Assembly: GCA_003427395.1 (NCBI GenBank)
Contig: BFEA01000046.1
Coordinates: forward strand, 2,126,398 to 2,190,397
DNA from: Chara braunii
Lineage: Eukaryota; Streptophyta; Charophyceae; Charales; Characeae
Reading direction: 5' to 3'
Length of the DNA: 64,000 nucleotides
Shown here: one piece after another, positions 10,401 through 21,596 of the stretch
Numbering within the stretch: the first letter of the stretch is position 1
Layout: each line of letters opens with the position of its first letter
Notes under the pieces: generated by a model
Databases searched by the model: none
What the model was told of the DNA's origin: nothing
The model's input: only the letters and a program-made list of their open reading frames with translations
Translations under genes and position numbers: made by a program

Positions 10401-12019
10401 CTAGGCCAGGAAGGAATTCGGAGCGGTGGTGAGTTGTCCGGCGCATCACCAATGACGTGCTAAACCTTCGGCCAGGAACTTTATTGTTCCACCAAAATAA
10501 ATTAAAACAAGAAAAAACGAAAAGAACATTTAACGTTACCAGAAGAAAACATGAACACCCCATCGGACCGAGTTGCTGGGGGACAGCCCCTCAGTCTCGT
10601 GGCACTTCTGTCTCCCAGGTACAGCGTCGTGCGGGTAAGTAAATCAGCCTCCGCACGAGGGGTGATCCCTTCCGCGCTGAGCCTAGGACCTGGGATGTCC
10701 TGGACAAGGACCCCGAATTCCAGGCTCAAGACTAGCATCTGACCAATTAAACCGTAGGCATATGGTCGCATAGCCCTATGGGGGTTATCTGAACGTATGC
10801 CTACTTTAACTCTCACAATATCAGGACAGGAAAAAAAAGGCAATCACAATCAAACAATAAGTTGTGTGGTAGGTCACTCTCACGACAGTTGTGTGGCTTG
10901 CCCGTCTGTATCCAAAACATAATCATTCAACAAGACTCAATCGAGATTCCTCCACACATACCTGCAATCATACACAGAGTTCAAACGACATCGCACACAC
11001 TAAAGGGGTCAACTTTTCAACCTCCTGCAGCTCACATCCTGCCTTATGCACTCAAGCCCAACCATTTCCCCACCATTCCTCAAAAAAAATACTCAGTCTT
11101 TAAGAAATGGCCATTTAGAAAGAATCTGGGTGAAAACCCTAGAAAACATAAAATCCAGCAAGGGCCAAGGCCTTAGGTTGAGAAGCAGAAGAGACAGGAA
11201 AGTTGAGTTGTGAACCGACAATTCGGCAACCGACTTGTTATCAATGTTAACAGAAAAGTGCTCCTTTTGAAGGATCAGGCTGAAAAAATCAAGCCTTTAA
11301 TCGAAATACGGAAACCTACATCATAGTACATGCCAAAAAAAGAACCACTACTATGTTCATGCCAAAAGGAGAGTACTTCCCAAGTCGTAACCTAGCTCCT
11401 CTACTAATCTGATTGTCAGCTCCTCTTACTAGTACCTAGTCACTGAGCATCTTCCCTATTTAGGGTGGATTTGTCAAGTAGCTCCTAGCTAAAAATATTC
11501 TAACTCTAATTCTATGAAATTTCGGCAATGCTTCCCATAGGGAAAGTGTCTTTCCTGAATTTCTACGAGCCCAACAAATGACTAACTCTTTCAGATTTGT
11601 AGAAATTCCGGCAGCGCTTCCCATAGGGACAGGAGGTTGTCAAGATTTATATAAAGCTGAAAACAGAAAGTCAATGCAAAGCTATACTTGGGACTAACTT
11701 TTGACACTTGCTTGACAGATAGGATTGAAGACAGTTTACACGATCATTTTTCAGAAGATGGCATCGTGAGCTATCGTCAATTCTATCTTCCAGTTAGGCC
11801 AGTCCTATCTTTATCCCAAGCTTTCCCTCCCATCATCCATCTGATCTACCTATGGCTCTAGCACTTGGCGAGCATCTAAGCAGCTAAAAAGACGCCCCAG
11901 AGTGAGAGCCCACAAGCATGCATAAACAAACATCTCTCCCAATCCCACATCAGTTTGACCCAAGTAGTTGGTTAGATCACTCAGTTCTTCTCCCTTCTTA
12001 TGTCCCCCTTGCTTATGGC
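10401..12019. other. no gene recognised; short repeated words
   Basis: No domain is visible in any frame. Near 11517 and 11605 a block reading AATTTCGGCA or ATTCCGGCAGC followed by GCTTCCCATAGG appears twice. Related AATTTCGGCAGC blocks recur near 38715 and 38920. A purine-rich stretch lies near 11110-11200. The sequence looks like UTR or LTR material of a retroelement. Confidence 0.4.
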
Positions 12020-13332
12020 ATACGATCAGACAATTCCCTAACTTAAGGGTATGTCCAACCTGCCTAAATAAACAAGTAAAAGTACGCACAACTGGACTGC
12101 CCTAACTTAAGAGTATGTCCAACACAACATCGATTCTAGTCATAAAACATATGACCAGACCGCCCTAACTTAAGGGTACGTCTGGCTTCTGCTTAACTGA
12201 CAACATGAAGTCTAAAACTAGACTGCCCTAACTTAAGGGTATGCCTAGTCAGCTCTAGACAGAGTTACGTAGGGCATAGGATTAGGCTGCCCCAACTTAG
12301 GGGTGTGCCCAACCTGCCTAAAACAAGTACGAACGACAAAAGGTCGGACCGCACTAACTTAAGGGTACATCCAACCTACATTACGTCAACGACAAGGGCA
12401 TATCACCAGGCCGCCCTAACTTAAGGGTACGCCTAGCTAGCCTAAACCGTTTTAGATACATAAGACAATATGACCAGGCTGCCCTAACTTAAGAATACGC
12501 CTGATCTGCCTGAACAATGTATGGCTAAGCCGCCCTAACTTAAGGGTACGCTTAGTCTCCGCAACGACAATATAAGAGAACAACCATTGATATACTTGCA
12601 CAAACTTTATATTTTTTTCTCTTGTTAGGCAGATAATCAGACCTACCCAACTTAGGGAGACATCCAATCCTGCCTTGTGTTTAAAAGGGAAATTATACTA
12701 ACTCTCTGCTCCTTTATATTATCACGAGCATAAGACTGAACCGCCCTAACTTAAGGGTACGCTCAGCCTTCCCGGATTACCTTCACTTTATATTATTCAT
12801 TTGTCTCTCTTCTCTTTTTGTTCTACCTGACTTACTGACTGGCTTTCCCAACTTAGGGTGCCCGGTCTGCCAATATAATATATGTATAAATTTTTATGCT
12901 TTCATTTGACCATTACGTTCACAGCTTATAACTAAGCCGCCCCAACTTAGGGGTACACTTGGTCTTATGCCTTTGTCCCCCTCAGAAGAAACACACACAG
13001 AACTGGGTCTACGCAACTTAGAATATCCCCAGTCTTGTTTTTCAGCAACCCAAAAAAAACATCAGGTTTCTGAGTCCTCCCAACTTAGGGTGCCCATCCT
13101 CCTATTGAGAAACCCCAAAAGGAAACAAGTGGCTGGACCGTCCAACTTAGGATAAAACACAGCACTGAACCCACTCAACTTAGAGGGATTCAGCCTTGGG
13201 TTGACCCGGTCAAACACATGCAAAACACCTTTGGATAGGCCCAACCCAAAAAGATCATACATTCAACTCAGCACACATAAATAAAACAGAGCACTGAACC
13301 CACTCAACTTAGAGGGATTCAGCCTTGGGTTG
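12020..13332. repeat. array of about 18 short hairpin units with conserved core
   Basis: The core CCCTAACTTAAGGGTA, or the shorter CCAACTTAGGG form, recurs about every 50-100 bp. Approximate cores are at 12036, 12110, 12173, 12227, 12290, 12354, 12414, 12483, 12534, 12646, 12745, 12847, 12940, 13013, 13079, 13142, 13175 and 13306. In many units the 6-8 bases before the core are complementary to those after it, although the words differ between units: CCAGAC/GTCTGG (12155-12186), GCTAAGC/GCTTAGT (12523-12556), CCAGGC/GCCTGA (12473-12503), ACTGGG/CCCAGT (13003-13032). No protein is supported. Origin and role are unknown. Confidence 0.75.
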
Positions 13333-13360
13333 ACCCCGTCAAACACATGCAAAACACCTT
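13153..13360 (+). repeat. near-perfect direct duplication (two ~78-bp copies)
   Basis: Copies at 13153-13230 and 13284-13360 each hold one hairpin unit of the array (CTGAACC, core, GGATTCAG) plus CCTTGGGTTGACCC and a shared tail to AAACACCTTT. Their high identity, compared with the divergence of the other units, shows the array grew by recent local duplication at this end. Confidence 0.85.
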
Positions 13361-14816
13361 TCTCCCACCTTCCCCCCAATTCCTTTGTCTGAATTCACTC
13401 AAAATATATGAACTTTTGTATATACTTGTTTAACCTTTCACAAAGCATGTCCTGACATACATAACAAAATAAAAAGTAATAACCTATCATAGTATTATTC
13501 AAATACCCAAAGGAATGATGTAGTTAGGGGAAAGGCTCACACGCGTCAGACTAGGATTATACCTGAAGTTCCCGGCCTCCAGAACCCCGTCTGGGTTTCG
13601 GCAGAGCTCCCGCAATCGGTGGGGCGATCCTCCCACAGAGGCCTTGGCGCGAATTATGGGTTTCAATCTCGCCTGCCTCCTTCCTCTCGGCGCCAAAAGA
13701 CTAGACTTAGACTGAGAAAGGGAGAAAAAAAAATATTCAGGCTCTCAGATACAAGGGAGGTGCTCTCAGACTCGCGGGAGAGGGCCTTGGAATCTTGAAT
13801 CTCCTGAGGGCCCCGCAATGATGGCCAAATTATCGTCCGTGTGCAGAATAAGTCACCTTCTGACGAGTTCCCAAGTCGCAGCAATGAACCCTTTTGCTAA
13901 GTCTGATCTCTCCCTCAGGCCGTAATGCCACCTCCTTCGACCCAGCTATAGCCACGCGGCCTATGAAGACTACGTTTGGTTAGAGCACCACTCCCTAACT
14001 CTATTTGAAATGTTGCAGCACTCGGCGAAACATGGTAGCTCTTTAGCGATGGTAACAGTAGTGTTGCTTTTAGAAGCACAGTAGCTGCAACGCTGCTACC
14101 TTTAACAACAGCATGCGATAACAACTGAGAATGTCTAGGAGACAGCGATACTTACAACACTTCAGACACTCTGAGCAAAGCCGATATGAGATGCCCAACA
14201 AGCATAGCAAAATCAGCTATGTGCAGTAACCACAGGAAGTATGGCCAAGCTAAAAGAACACGGCAACTCCAGTCTCCTCAAGGCTTGGCAACCTTAGCAT
14301 CAGAGGGTCAATGAACAATGACCGTAGCGTCGCAGAGTGGTGGCACAGCGATGCACAACACTCAAATGCAGTCTAACTGTAGGGCCCTTTTAACTCACAG
14401 TCCAACACAGCAGGTTATGGTAAGCGTGTTCCCAATGCTCAATAAGTGCACAACAAGCGTGTTGTTAGTGCATAGTAGCAACTTGGTGGGGTGCACAGTG
14501 GCCGTTACGCAATGGCAGGGAAAAATAACAATGCTCTGCAGCGTTACCCTGCAAGCCTCTGCCAATTATGGCAACAGTTGATGAGTACAGTGCCCTCGCT
14601 GACCGTGCGTAGTAGCTCACACATTGTTGTGATGCACGGCAATACGAAACAAAGGTTACAGCCCCGCAGACACATAGTTTTAGCGATGTCCCGAACTAAG
14701 TAAGAATAGTTTGTCCTAACACCCGCAGTGGTTTCAGTGTCGGTGACAACCACTGCCGCAGTATACAGGAATGGCCTCGTCCTTTACCTTGCTGCATCCT
14801 CAAGTATGCCCGTCAT
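13361..14816. other. no gene recognised
   Basis: Mixed sequence in which all reading frames are under 90 codons and carry no motif. Many CAGC/GCAAC-type words occur near 13990-14700, but without clear periodicity. Confidence 0.45.
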
Positions 14817-14824
14817 ACTTTCTT

Positions 14825-14869
<45 letters not shown>
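14817..14869 (+). repeat. (TC)n microsatellite
   Basis: TTTC repeats merge into about 20 TC dinucleotides. Simple sequence, unstable in length. The Ser-Leu-Ser-Leu translations across it are artefacts. Confidence 0.95.
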
Positions 14870-14871
<2 letters not shown>

Positions 14872-14997
14872 TTACGAAAGGCGGCTGTCCTGAAATTGGT
14901 CAGTACGTAGTTTGGCACCGTAGTTCAACATTCGGTTTACCCCGCACTTCCAGTTTAAAGACCCAAGTTAGCAACACAGTACAACAACTGTTACTCG

Positions 14998-15101
14998 AAC
15001 CAAAAGTAGCAATGACACAACACAGCAGAGAAGTTACGGCTTCTGTTCAAACCAAAAGTAGCAATGACACAACACAGCAGAGAAGTTACGGCTTCTATTC
15101 A
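14998..15101 (+). repeat. 52-bp tandem duplication
   Basis: Two adjacent 52-bp units beginning AACCAAAAGTAGCAATGAC differ at about one base (CTGTTC versus CTATTC). The near-identity indicates a recent slippage or unequal exchange. The surroundings are non-coding. Confidence 0.9.
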
Positions 15102-16273
15102 GAATGGCCATACCACCACAGCGCGTTAAGGCCTGATTTGGGAAATAGCAGCAGCAGCATAGTAAAGCCCCCACTGCTTCACGAGGAGTGAGGTAAGTCA
15201 TGGTCCCTCCCTTGTGTGCACAAAAACCCCTACGATTTCGTACTGTCCCCACTAAGATCCCGGAGGCCAACACGACTCCGTAGATCGATGAAAAGGAAGG
15301 CACGCGGGCGATCAGTAGCACTGTAAAGAACGGAATGATGAGAAACGCACCCGTCAGTGGACAAGCCTCCACCCCCCGGTTTACTTCACGCTACCTCTGC
15401 CGACTGAATGAGCGAAATTAGAATGGATCTGTTCGCTCAAACATGGGCGGATACATGCCCGGTGAACATGGCCTCTTAGCTCGGCACTCGGTTTATCCCG
15501 CACTGTCAGTCAGGTACTCCCATCGCACGGTAAGTTCCCTCTGCATCCCTCTCTCTTTCTCCACGGCGGAACGGAAGCATAACCTTGCCGACTGGGCAGG
15601 AGGCGGATTGCGTGCAAACACTGGTTATGTCGGTCTTTACTGAGTTTCTCACGGCCTGCCTGCAGCCTCTGCGGCCCCCACTGTGATCTGCTGAAATATA
15701 GTAGCAATAGCCTTGCTCGTCAACGGTTGTGCATAGCCAATCGTCAGAACACAGCAGCTGCAGTCAGCCTTGCAGCAGCAACAACCGAGGTGCATAAAGA
15801 GGTCGAATCTGCAGTCCTCCGCCGAAGTCGAGTACGGGCCGCATATCAACCTCCTCAACTCTTCGTGCTCAGTTCAAAGCCGAGTCACAATGCTGATTGT
15901 CAATTTTTCTGCCTGCCTATTGCTGTTTCGTCCGACCAGCTCCCTCCGCAAGGCTGGCATTAGAGGAGTACCCCTGCTTGGTTATTTAGCGGGCTGACAA
16001 GTATATTAACGAACTTACTCAGACAAATTACTCCTCCGGCTAGGAAGGCCCGTGCACGCAGAGAGATAGAGAGGGGCTACCCCCTTCAATAGGATGAGCT
16101 CCACTCTGGCCAACATGAACAGGTAAGCCTCCAACCCCGCGGCCTGGCCTTACGCTCTTCGTCCACCAAGGCTGAGCGACAACCGGATGGACCTTCATTT
16201 GAAAAGGAGGGCCAGGTACGCCGCTCGTTTCCCCTCACACCTGCCTATGCATGGACACCTGCGGCATACCCAC
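15102..16273. other. no gene recognised
   Basis: Only motif-free frames of up to 112 codons on either strand. No element ends were recognised. Confidence 0.45.
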
Positions 16274-16309
16274 CAGAGCTTTGATGAAGATCAGAGCTTT
16301 GATGAAGAT
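16274..16309 (+). repeat. 18-bp tandem duplication
   Basis: AGAGCTTTGATGAAGATC occurs twice head to tail with no differences. Confidence 0.9.
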
Positions 16310-18648
16310 CAACACTTGGAATCACCAAACCACGATGGCGAATAATAACAGGGCCGACGATAAATCTCCCTCCTGAATACGAAAGTACTCCGTTGTTTTG
16401 AAGCCGCCCTCCTGCACGCAGTTCCTACAACTCACTGCTACCAACGGTCTGCCCCCCTTCTCCGACTCGGTAAACTCTTGATCCCCCTTTTGTTCGATGC
16501 ACCTGGTCAACAGTTCGGCCAGGTGCACACTGATCGAAGCAAGGAGAAACATGTGCCACCTTCAAACCCGCCAATCCCAGTCTTAGCTCTTCAGAGTTCG
16601 AGCGTTCGATGATGCCAAAACCTGCTGCCCCCAATGGGAGAGTCAGCTACGTCAAACTCCCTCGCTTCTCCTTCGTTTTCGGGTAAGCTTCTTCCCCTCT
16701 TTGCTTCTCCCTCTCTGTTGCATCTACTATCGATTCCCCTGACTGCGATCTATCCTACATGAGAATGAATCTACCACGGGAATACAGGCGGATACATGTA
16801 TGAATACTTGTATGCTCCCGTCTTTTCACACTCTTTCTTGCCGGTACATCGCGCACCGTTTTTCTTACTAACTTCTAACTCACTAATTTCCTGCCTAATC
16901 TAACCACGGATTCATGGTCGCCCGAACCTAAAACCCCTACTTACCATCTTCTTTTACTTGGTTCCACAAAGAATCGAGTGAATGACCCCTTTCTCTCTCT
17001 CGCCATAGCCATCTCCCCCGTCACTCTCACACACTACTTTTCTCACTACCCTCTCACCTTACTAACTTTTAGCCCCAACTAACGCCGGATTTGAATTCGC
17101 CCGGGCTTAATAACCTGATTTTAGTTCTTACCTCCCCCGATTCTACTAAGAACCGAGGGATCTACAGCTTCTTGAGTACGCCCTCGCTCCTTTCCCATCC
17201 AACTTTGAATGCACCTGGTGCACTGTAACGTCCAGGTTCATTCCATTTCTCCACTACCTTGTTGTTGGCGCTTTCTCTTCTTTCCTCATTGCCCCTGTCG
17301 CATCTATCCACCTTCTCCTACGTCACTGCGCATGCATTCGGCGCCTCTCGTTTACTCAAGTTCATTTCTCTCTCCTACCTGTTAGCGATGTGTGTGTCGC
17401 GATCTTCCCCTCCAGTCAACCTATTGTAGCGCTCAGCCTTAGTGTCTTGCAATATAACTCCCCGTTGCCCCGACCACCTCTACTTAGTCCGCTATCTTCT
17501 TTCTTCGTCACTTCCCGACTCGGCACAGTCCCAACGTCTCACCTGCGTTAACCGCTATGCACATTTAAAGAGAGAAAGCTCTCTCCTGTTGGCCCCCGTG
17601 CCATCTTATAGCTCTCTCTTGTTGGCCCCCGCTGCTGGCTGGTGGCCTTGATCCCGAGAGCCTGTGTCCGGGGAAGGGCCTTGGATTACCGTCATACTCA
17701 ATTATAACGGTGGAGATGAGCTGGTAATGAAGATCAACGTTGAGGGAGCAAGAGAGGGGGAGATGCGGATAAATCCGAAGTTGCAGGACGCGATTTCGGA
17801 GGTGAGAGACCGGGCTGAGAGACGCACGGGACGGAGTGACGGCAAGGCTACGGATAACGGTGGCCCATCACGAGACAGAGACCTCGATGGACACAGCAGA
17901 CCTGGAACAGGTCCACCAAGACAGAGACTCAGGAGGGGAAAGCGAGATTAGTGATGCAGACCGGGAGACGGATCTCAGGTCCTGGAATAGACCAGGCGAG
18001 ATCGAGAGGCATCACTGGCCGGTGAAGCTAGTGGAGCACAAAGTCACCAACTTCCGATAGCACACCTCCCTACACCGGAGCCTGCGGCACAGACAGCGTG
18101 CTACCGGGTGGCTCGCTGCGGATGATATCTCGACTCACTCTTCTTTCTTATAGGGCTTTCCTTTGCGTTCTGAACGAGGGACTTAGATTAGTCCTTTTCA
18201 GACTCTACAACTTTTCAAGAATTTTAAAACAATAGATCAATAATTAACTCTTAGAAACTAACACTCAAGCCTAAAACCCAACGGTTGATCGCGCATTAAA
18301 CTCACACTTGTCAGTCCCAGACCCTAGTAATATGACTGCAGGTTTGGCGCTGTGGTCCCATAACGGGGTACTAGAAGTCACTTCTCCCTTTTTAAATTGC
18401 AGCGCAGGCCCATCTTTATCGGGTACCCATATCCGATGGCAAGGAGGGGCTTATGACCCTCCACAGGGGGGTGATAGGCCTCCTACTGATGGGGCTGTGG
18501 GTCACCCTTCTTTTGGGGTGTCATCGCACGGTGCCAGATTGGGGCTCACCCGCAGATAGTATATGCAAGGTTGGCCCTGGCCACAGATCGATGGTTCGTA
18601 ATTCGAACCGTTGGCCAACAGGCAGAAATCAAAATTCGAAAACTAAAT
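16310..18648. other. pyrimidine-rich non-coding stretch
   Basis: From about 16660 to 17660 the plus strand is notably C/T-rich, with repeated TTCTCCCTCT-like words and a two-copy GCTCTCTC.TGTTGGCCCCCG block near 17578 and 17612. A 95-codon frame at 17664-17951 begins MSGEGPWITVILNYNGGDE and becomes Arg/Asp-rich, with no recognised family. Nothing here can be assigned. Confidence 0.4.
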
Positions 18649-18700
18649 AATAATAATAAAAAAAAAAATATATATATATATATAATAATAATAATAACCA
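18649..18700 (+). repeat. AT-rich microsatellite (AAT)n/(TA)n
   Basis: A compound simple repeat: AATAATAAT, an A run, a TA run, then TAATAATAATAA. Confidence 0.9.
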
Positions 18701-19187
18701 CAGGAAAAGGAAAGGGAAGGAAAGGGTGGCGTCCCAGACTCCCTCTGTGCACCAGCCTCGCCTGGACAGCGACCCACGTTCACGCAGGAATCTAGAAACC
18801 CGATTTTTAACCTCTTCCCCCCTTTTCTTTCTTTTCTTTAATTCTCACTGTATCTGTCCCTTATCCTGGCCACTGGGGTCCGCGCGATTCGGGCGATTAG
18901 GTCTGGTACTGGTATACGAGGGGTCAGGTAAGACCCAGACCATGAGACCAGTTGCAGTCTGAAACCTGAATCGACCGCCCTCCCTACGAAGTGACAAAAC
19001 AACAGCTGTGAAGTTAAAATCAAGAAAACTATGTAAATAAAAATAAAATCTATAGACAGGTAATCGTAGCATCTCAGTGACTTGCGGCCACCGAACTTTC
19101 CCCATACAAAAGCGGATTTAAATTTTGGCGTTTCATTCTTCTTTTTCTCTTCTCTTTTCCGACAACGACTTTCTGTCTCATGCACCT
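18701..19187. other. no gene recognised
   Basis: Short frames only. A 118-codon minus frame (18838-19194) is Lys/Arg/Glu-rich, then hydrophobic, without a known motif. It may be a remnant of the family A element that ends at 19.2 kb, but this cannot be shown. Confidence 0.35.
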
Positions 19188-19488
19188 TACCCATAACTCA
19201 GTAGAGGGACGCTCGGCGCGCAGTTGAAAAGACTGAGCCTGCCGTCTCACTTCCGCGTCCCAGGGTGAACCCGGCGGCTACCATGGCCAAAGGCCAGTTG
19301 TGCTCTGCTGTAGAGCAAGGCGCCGAGCCTGCGTGGACCAATGGAAGTCCTGTGGCGCACCCCTTTTGCTGAGGGTTACGCCACCGGGACCTGTCCACGC
19401 CAAGAAACGATCCAGGTACCAGAGCAGGAAACTGGTACTATGCAGAGACTTGGTACACAGGAGGGCAGGGGCACCGTGCCCTCCGACA
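19188..19488 (-). repeat. R1 interspersed repeat, copy 1 (301 bp)
   Basis: Read on the minus strand it starts TGTCGGAGGG and ends GAGTTATGGGTA, and it matches 53078-53379 (plus) over the whole length with scattered substitutions. Both copies lie inside gypsy elements of related type and in the same orientation relative to them. There is no convincing open frame. It could be a SINE-like insertion or an untranslated segment of the element. A GGGTTC.CCCTGGGA block in it resembles a pol III B-box. Confidence 0.8.
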
Positions 19489-19544
19489 GCGCGCTCGCTT
19501 CCCCACATGGCCTAGTAGTAGGGGCAGTTGCAACCCCTTCCGAC

Positions 19545-19679
19545 GGCTGCCTTTTGACTCCTGGGCAGCCCATCGGGCCTGTCTATACTTCGGACAATAT
19601 TTAATAATATGGGGGGCTGCCTTTTGACTCCTGGGCAGCCCATCGGGCCTGTCTATACTTCGGACAATATTTAATAATA
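19545..19679 (+). repeat. 70-bp-period tandem duplication
   Basis: GGCTGCCTTTTGACTCCTGG through TTTAATAATA is repeated at 19545 and 19615, essentially unchanged. It lies between R1 and the zinc-knuckle end of the family A gag, so it marks a rearranged junction. Confidence 0.9.
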
Positions 19680-19689
19680 ATGGGCCGGG

Positions 19690-20173
19690 TCACCACAGTA
19701 AATGCACTGCCCCTGCTCAAGACGTTGCAGCCACACTTTCTGGTCCATACCCAGATCTTCCCAAGGCTGGCCTTGTGGCCAACCTGGGTGCCAACCTCCT
19801 CTCCTTTGAGGTGACCCTCGACCTCTACGCTGCGGGGACCGACTGGGACCTTGACGATTTGGCGGGGTACCTTGACCCCTACCTCCCACTTAACGGTTCC
19901 CTTGACCGCCAACCCCTTGTGCGCCCGATCCTCGACCTCCCGTGGCCTGGCCTCTTTGGCCCTGGCATCCTCCTCTATTTTGCAGCCTCCCTCTAGCTGC
20001 GACAGCATCATAGGTCCTCCCCTGGCCCACACTGCTGTCCTCCTCCTCGAGCCCCTACTCAATCTGACTGTAGGGGACCTCGTCTATACCACCTTCGTCT
20101 AAAGTAAGGATCAAATGATCCTTGGCCCTAACTTGGCCAGAGATGGTCTGGCCTTTCCACTTTTTGCCCTTAT
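19690..20173 (-). pseudogene. family A gag C-terminus: zinc knuckle region, frameshifted
   Basis: Minus-strand reading shows a basic Arg/Pro/Gly-rich segment (QGPSRSPQRRGRG) leading to LEQGQCIYCGDPAHYYW at about 19672-19720, a CxxCxxxxH knuckle core that binds nucleic acid in Gag. The final Cys is not seen and the frame breaks there. Downstream pol is absent and the next sequence is the 70-bp duplication and R1, so this element has no visible protease, RT or integrase. Confidence 0.65.
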
Positions 20174-20896
20174 CTAAGTCTTTATGCCAGAAAGTGGAAA
20201 CTGGCATAGACTTGGCTCGAACAGGACCACTTCTCTACTTGATGCATTGTACGTTATGTTGGCCTGTTGGGTCTTGTTGAAGAAATGCCCTCGCAAGGGC
20301 TCTGGCATGGCACGATAAAACAATTGGAGCAACTGGGTCTCAGTGACCCCGTGGTCCGGGATGGCTACCAAGTCGTCCATGATAGCTTTGAGTGCTCGTG
20401 CACTCCTCCACTGTCGCGAGTGGATAGCTTGGAGTTTGTATGAGGCCCTGACGCCCCTCGTGAAGTCAGCGAACCTCTCACGCAGGAGTTTGAGGAAAGT
20501 GGAGAGAGGGGTAAGCCTAGAATACGCGATCATGTTATGCTCGCAATCCGCAGCGCGCGCAAGGGACCTGGCGAAGCTGGCTGCTTCGTCTTTCAATCCA
20601 TGGAAGGCCACGAGGACTTGCTCCTTGGGGGCAATATGCTGCAGATATACGTATGTATTAATACTGGCCTCCCAGTTATCAAAGCTATCATCCTTCTTGC
20701 CGCTATAAGCGTCACGGAATTTGAGCTTTACAGGCCCCTTGAGGGGACGTGACGCAGCCTCTGTCGTGGCCACTACTTTGGCGCTTTCAATGGCGCCTGC
20801 GGAGAACTTATCGACGCCTTCCTTCAATCTCTTAACCTCAGTCCCGTCGTGGGTTACCACGTCGCGCGCACTCTCTAGAGCCCGACCGGATGGCAT
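20174..20896 (-). pseudogene. family A gag capsid domain
   Basis: A 240-codon frame with retrotransposon gag features: PVKLKFRDAYSGKKDDSFDN, W.ASINTYVYLQHIAPKEQV, LVAFHGLKDEAASFARSLA, FLKLLRERFADFTRGVRA, LKAIMDDLVAIPDHGVTETQ, LLQLFYRAMPEPLRGHFF. This alpha-helical domain would assemble the virus-like particle. It is in a different frame from the upstream coiled-coil part, with a break near 20900-20940. The capsid itself is uninterrupted, so the copy is fairly young. The annotated start Met is simply the first after the break. Confidence 0.75.
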
Positions 20897-20939
20897 GCAG
20901 GGTCACATCTTGACCCTCATTGGCTTGATGCTCCTCAAG

Positions 20940-21596
20940 TCAGGCCTCACTCAGGACCTCCAGGTACCCTATAATCTTATCTAACTTTGCAGGGGTTTCT
21001 GCCTGTGCTTGCATTTCCTGTCTACATGCTTGGACTCTCTCCACCTCTCTAGCCACTCGGTTGGCTTCCTCCCTCCTCTTCTTCTCCCTCATCATTCGCA
21101 AGTTCCACTCCAACTTCTTTTCGTCTTCAGCTGGCTGACGTTCCAGGGAATCCTCCATCATTTCCAATACCCTGGCGAATGCTTCTCTCTCCTCCTGGGG
21201 CACATACAACACTGCCTCTTCGTCTTCTCCCAACGATAAATTAGCTACCCACTCGCTAATTTTCTTCTCCATACATGCGTCTTCTCCCTTCGTGCCACTG
21301 GTCTCTCCTCGATCTCCCCCACGCCCTCTTTCAAGGGGTTCTTTTTCTTCCTCCTCCTCCTCAGCTGCTGCTTCTTCTTCGGTAGCCTTCCTCTTCTCTT
21401 CCTCCTCTTGTAGTAGCTGCAACATCTTCTCTCTCTGTAACCTCATCATCTCTTCTTCTAACTTCTTCTTCGCCGCCTGCTCCTCAGCTATAGCCTTCAA
21501 CTTCGCTTGCTTGAGGAGCTCTTTCTTCTCTTTTCTCTCCCTCAGGATGGCGGCGATCCCGGCGTGTTCGGCCTCGGACTGTGGGGCAGTGCACAA
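20940..21596 (-). pseudogene. family A gag N-terminal coiled-coil segment
   Basis: A 218-codon frame dominated by Glu, Lys, Arg and Gln heptads (RERKEKKELLKQAKLKAIAE and an EEEEEEKE block), then a less charged part (ISEWVANLSLGEDEEAVLYV) and another helical stretch ending at TGA 20940. It is a long coiled coil as found at the start of several plant gypsy Gag proteins. A comparable Lys/Glu-rich region precedes the capsid in element D. Only the frame break separates it from the capsid ORF. Its start lies about 1.1 kb after the primer site. Confidence 0.65.

Noticed and set aside
10690-10765. Minus-strand sequence resembling a tRNA D-arm and anticodon region (TTTAATTGGTCAGATGC)
   Set aside because: A D-arm-like word is present, but no acceptor stem or T-arm at proper spacing could be folded by eye. 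It could be a SINE head, but one word is not enough.
12020-13332. Interpretation of the array as CRISPR-like
   Set aside because: Core spacing is irregular, cores vary, the flanks are complementary to each other rather than unique spacers, and the context is eukaryotic repeat DNA.
17664-17951. 95-codon frame starting MSGEGPWITVILNYNGG
   Set aside because: Starts protein-like but becomes Arg/Asp/Gly-rich and matches nothing recognisable; neighbours are non-coding. Left unassigned.
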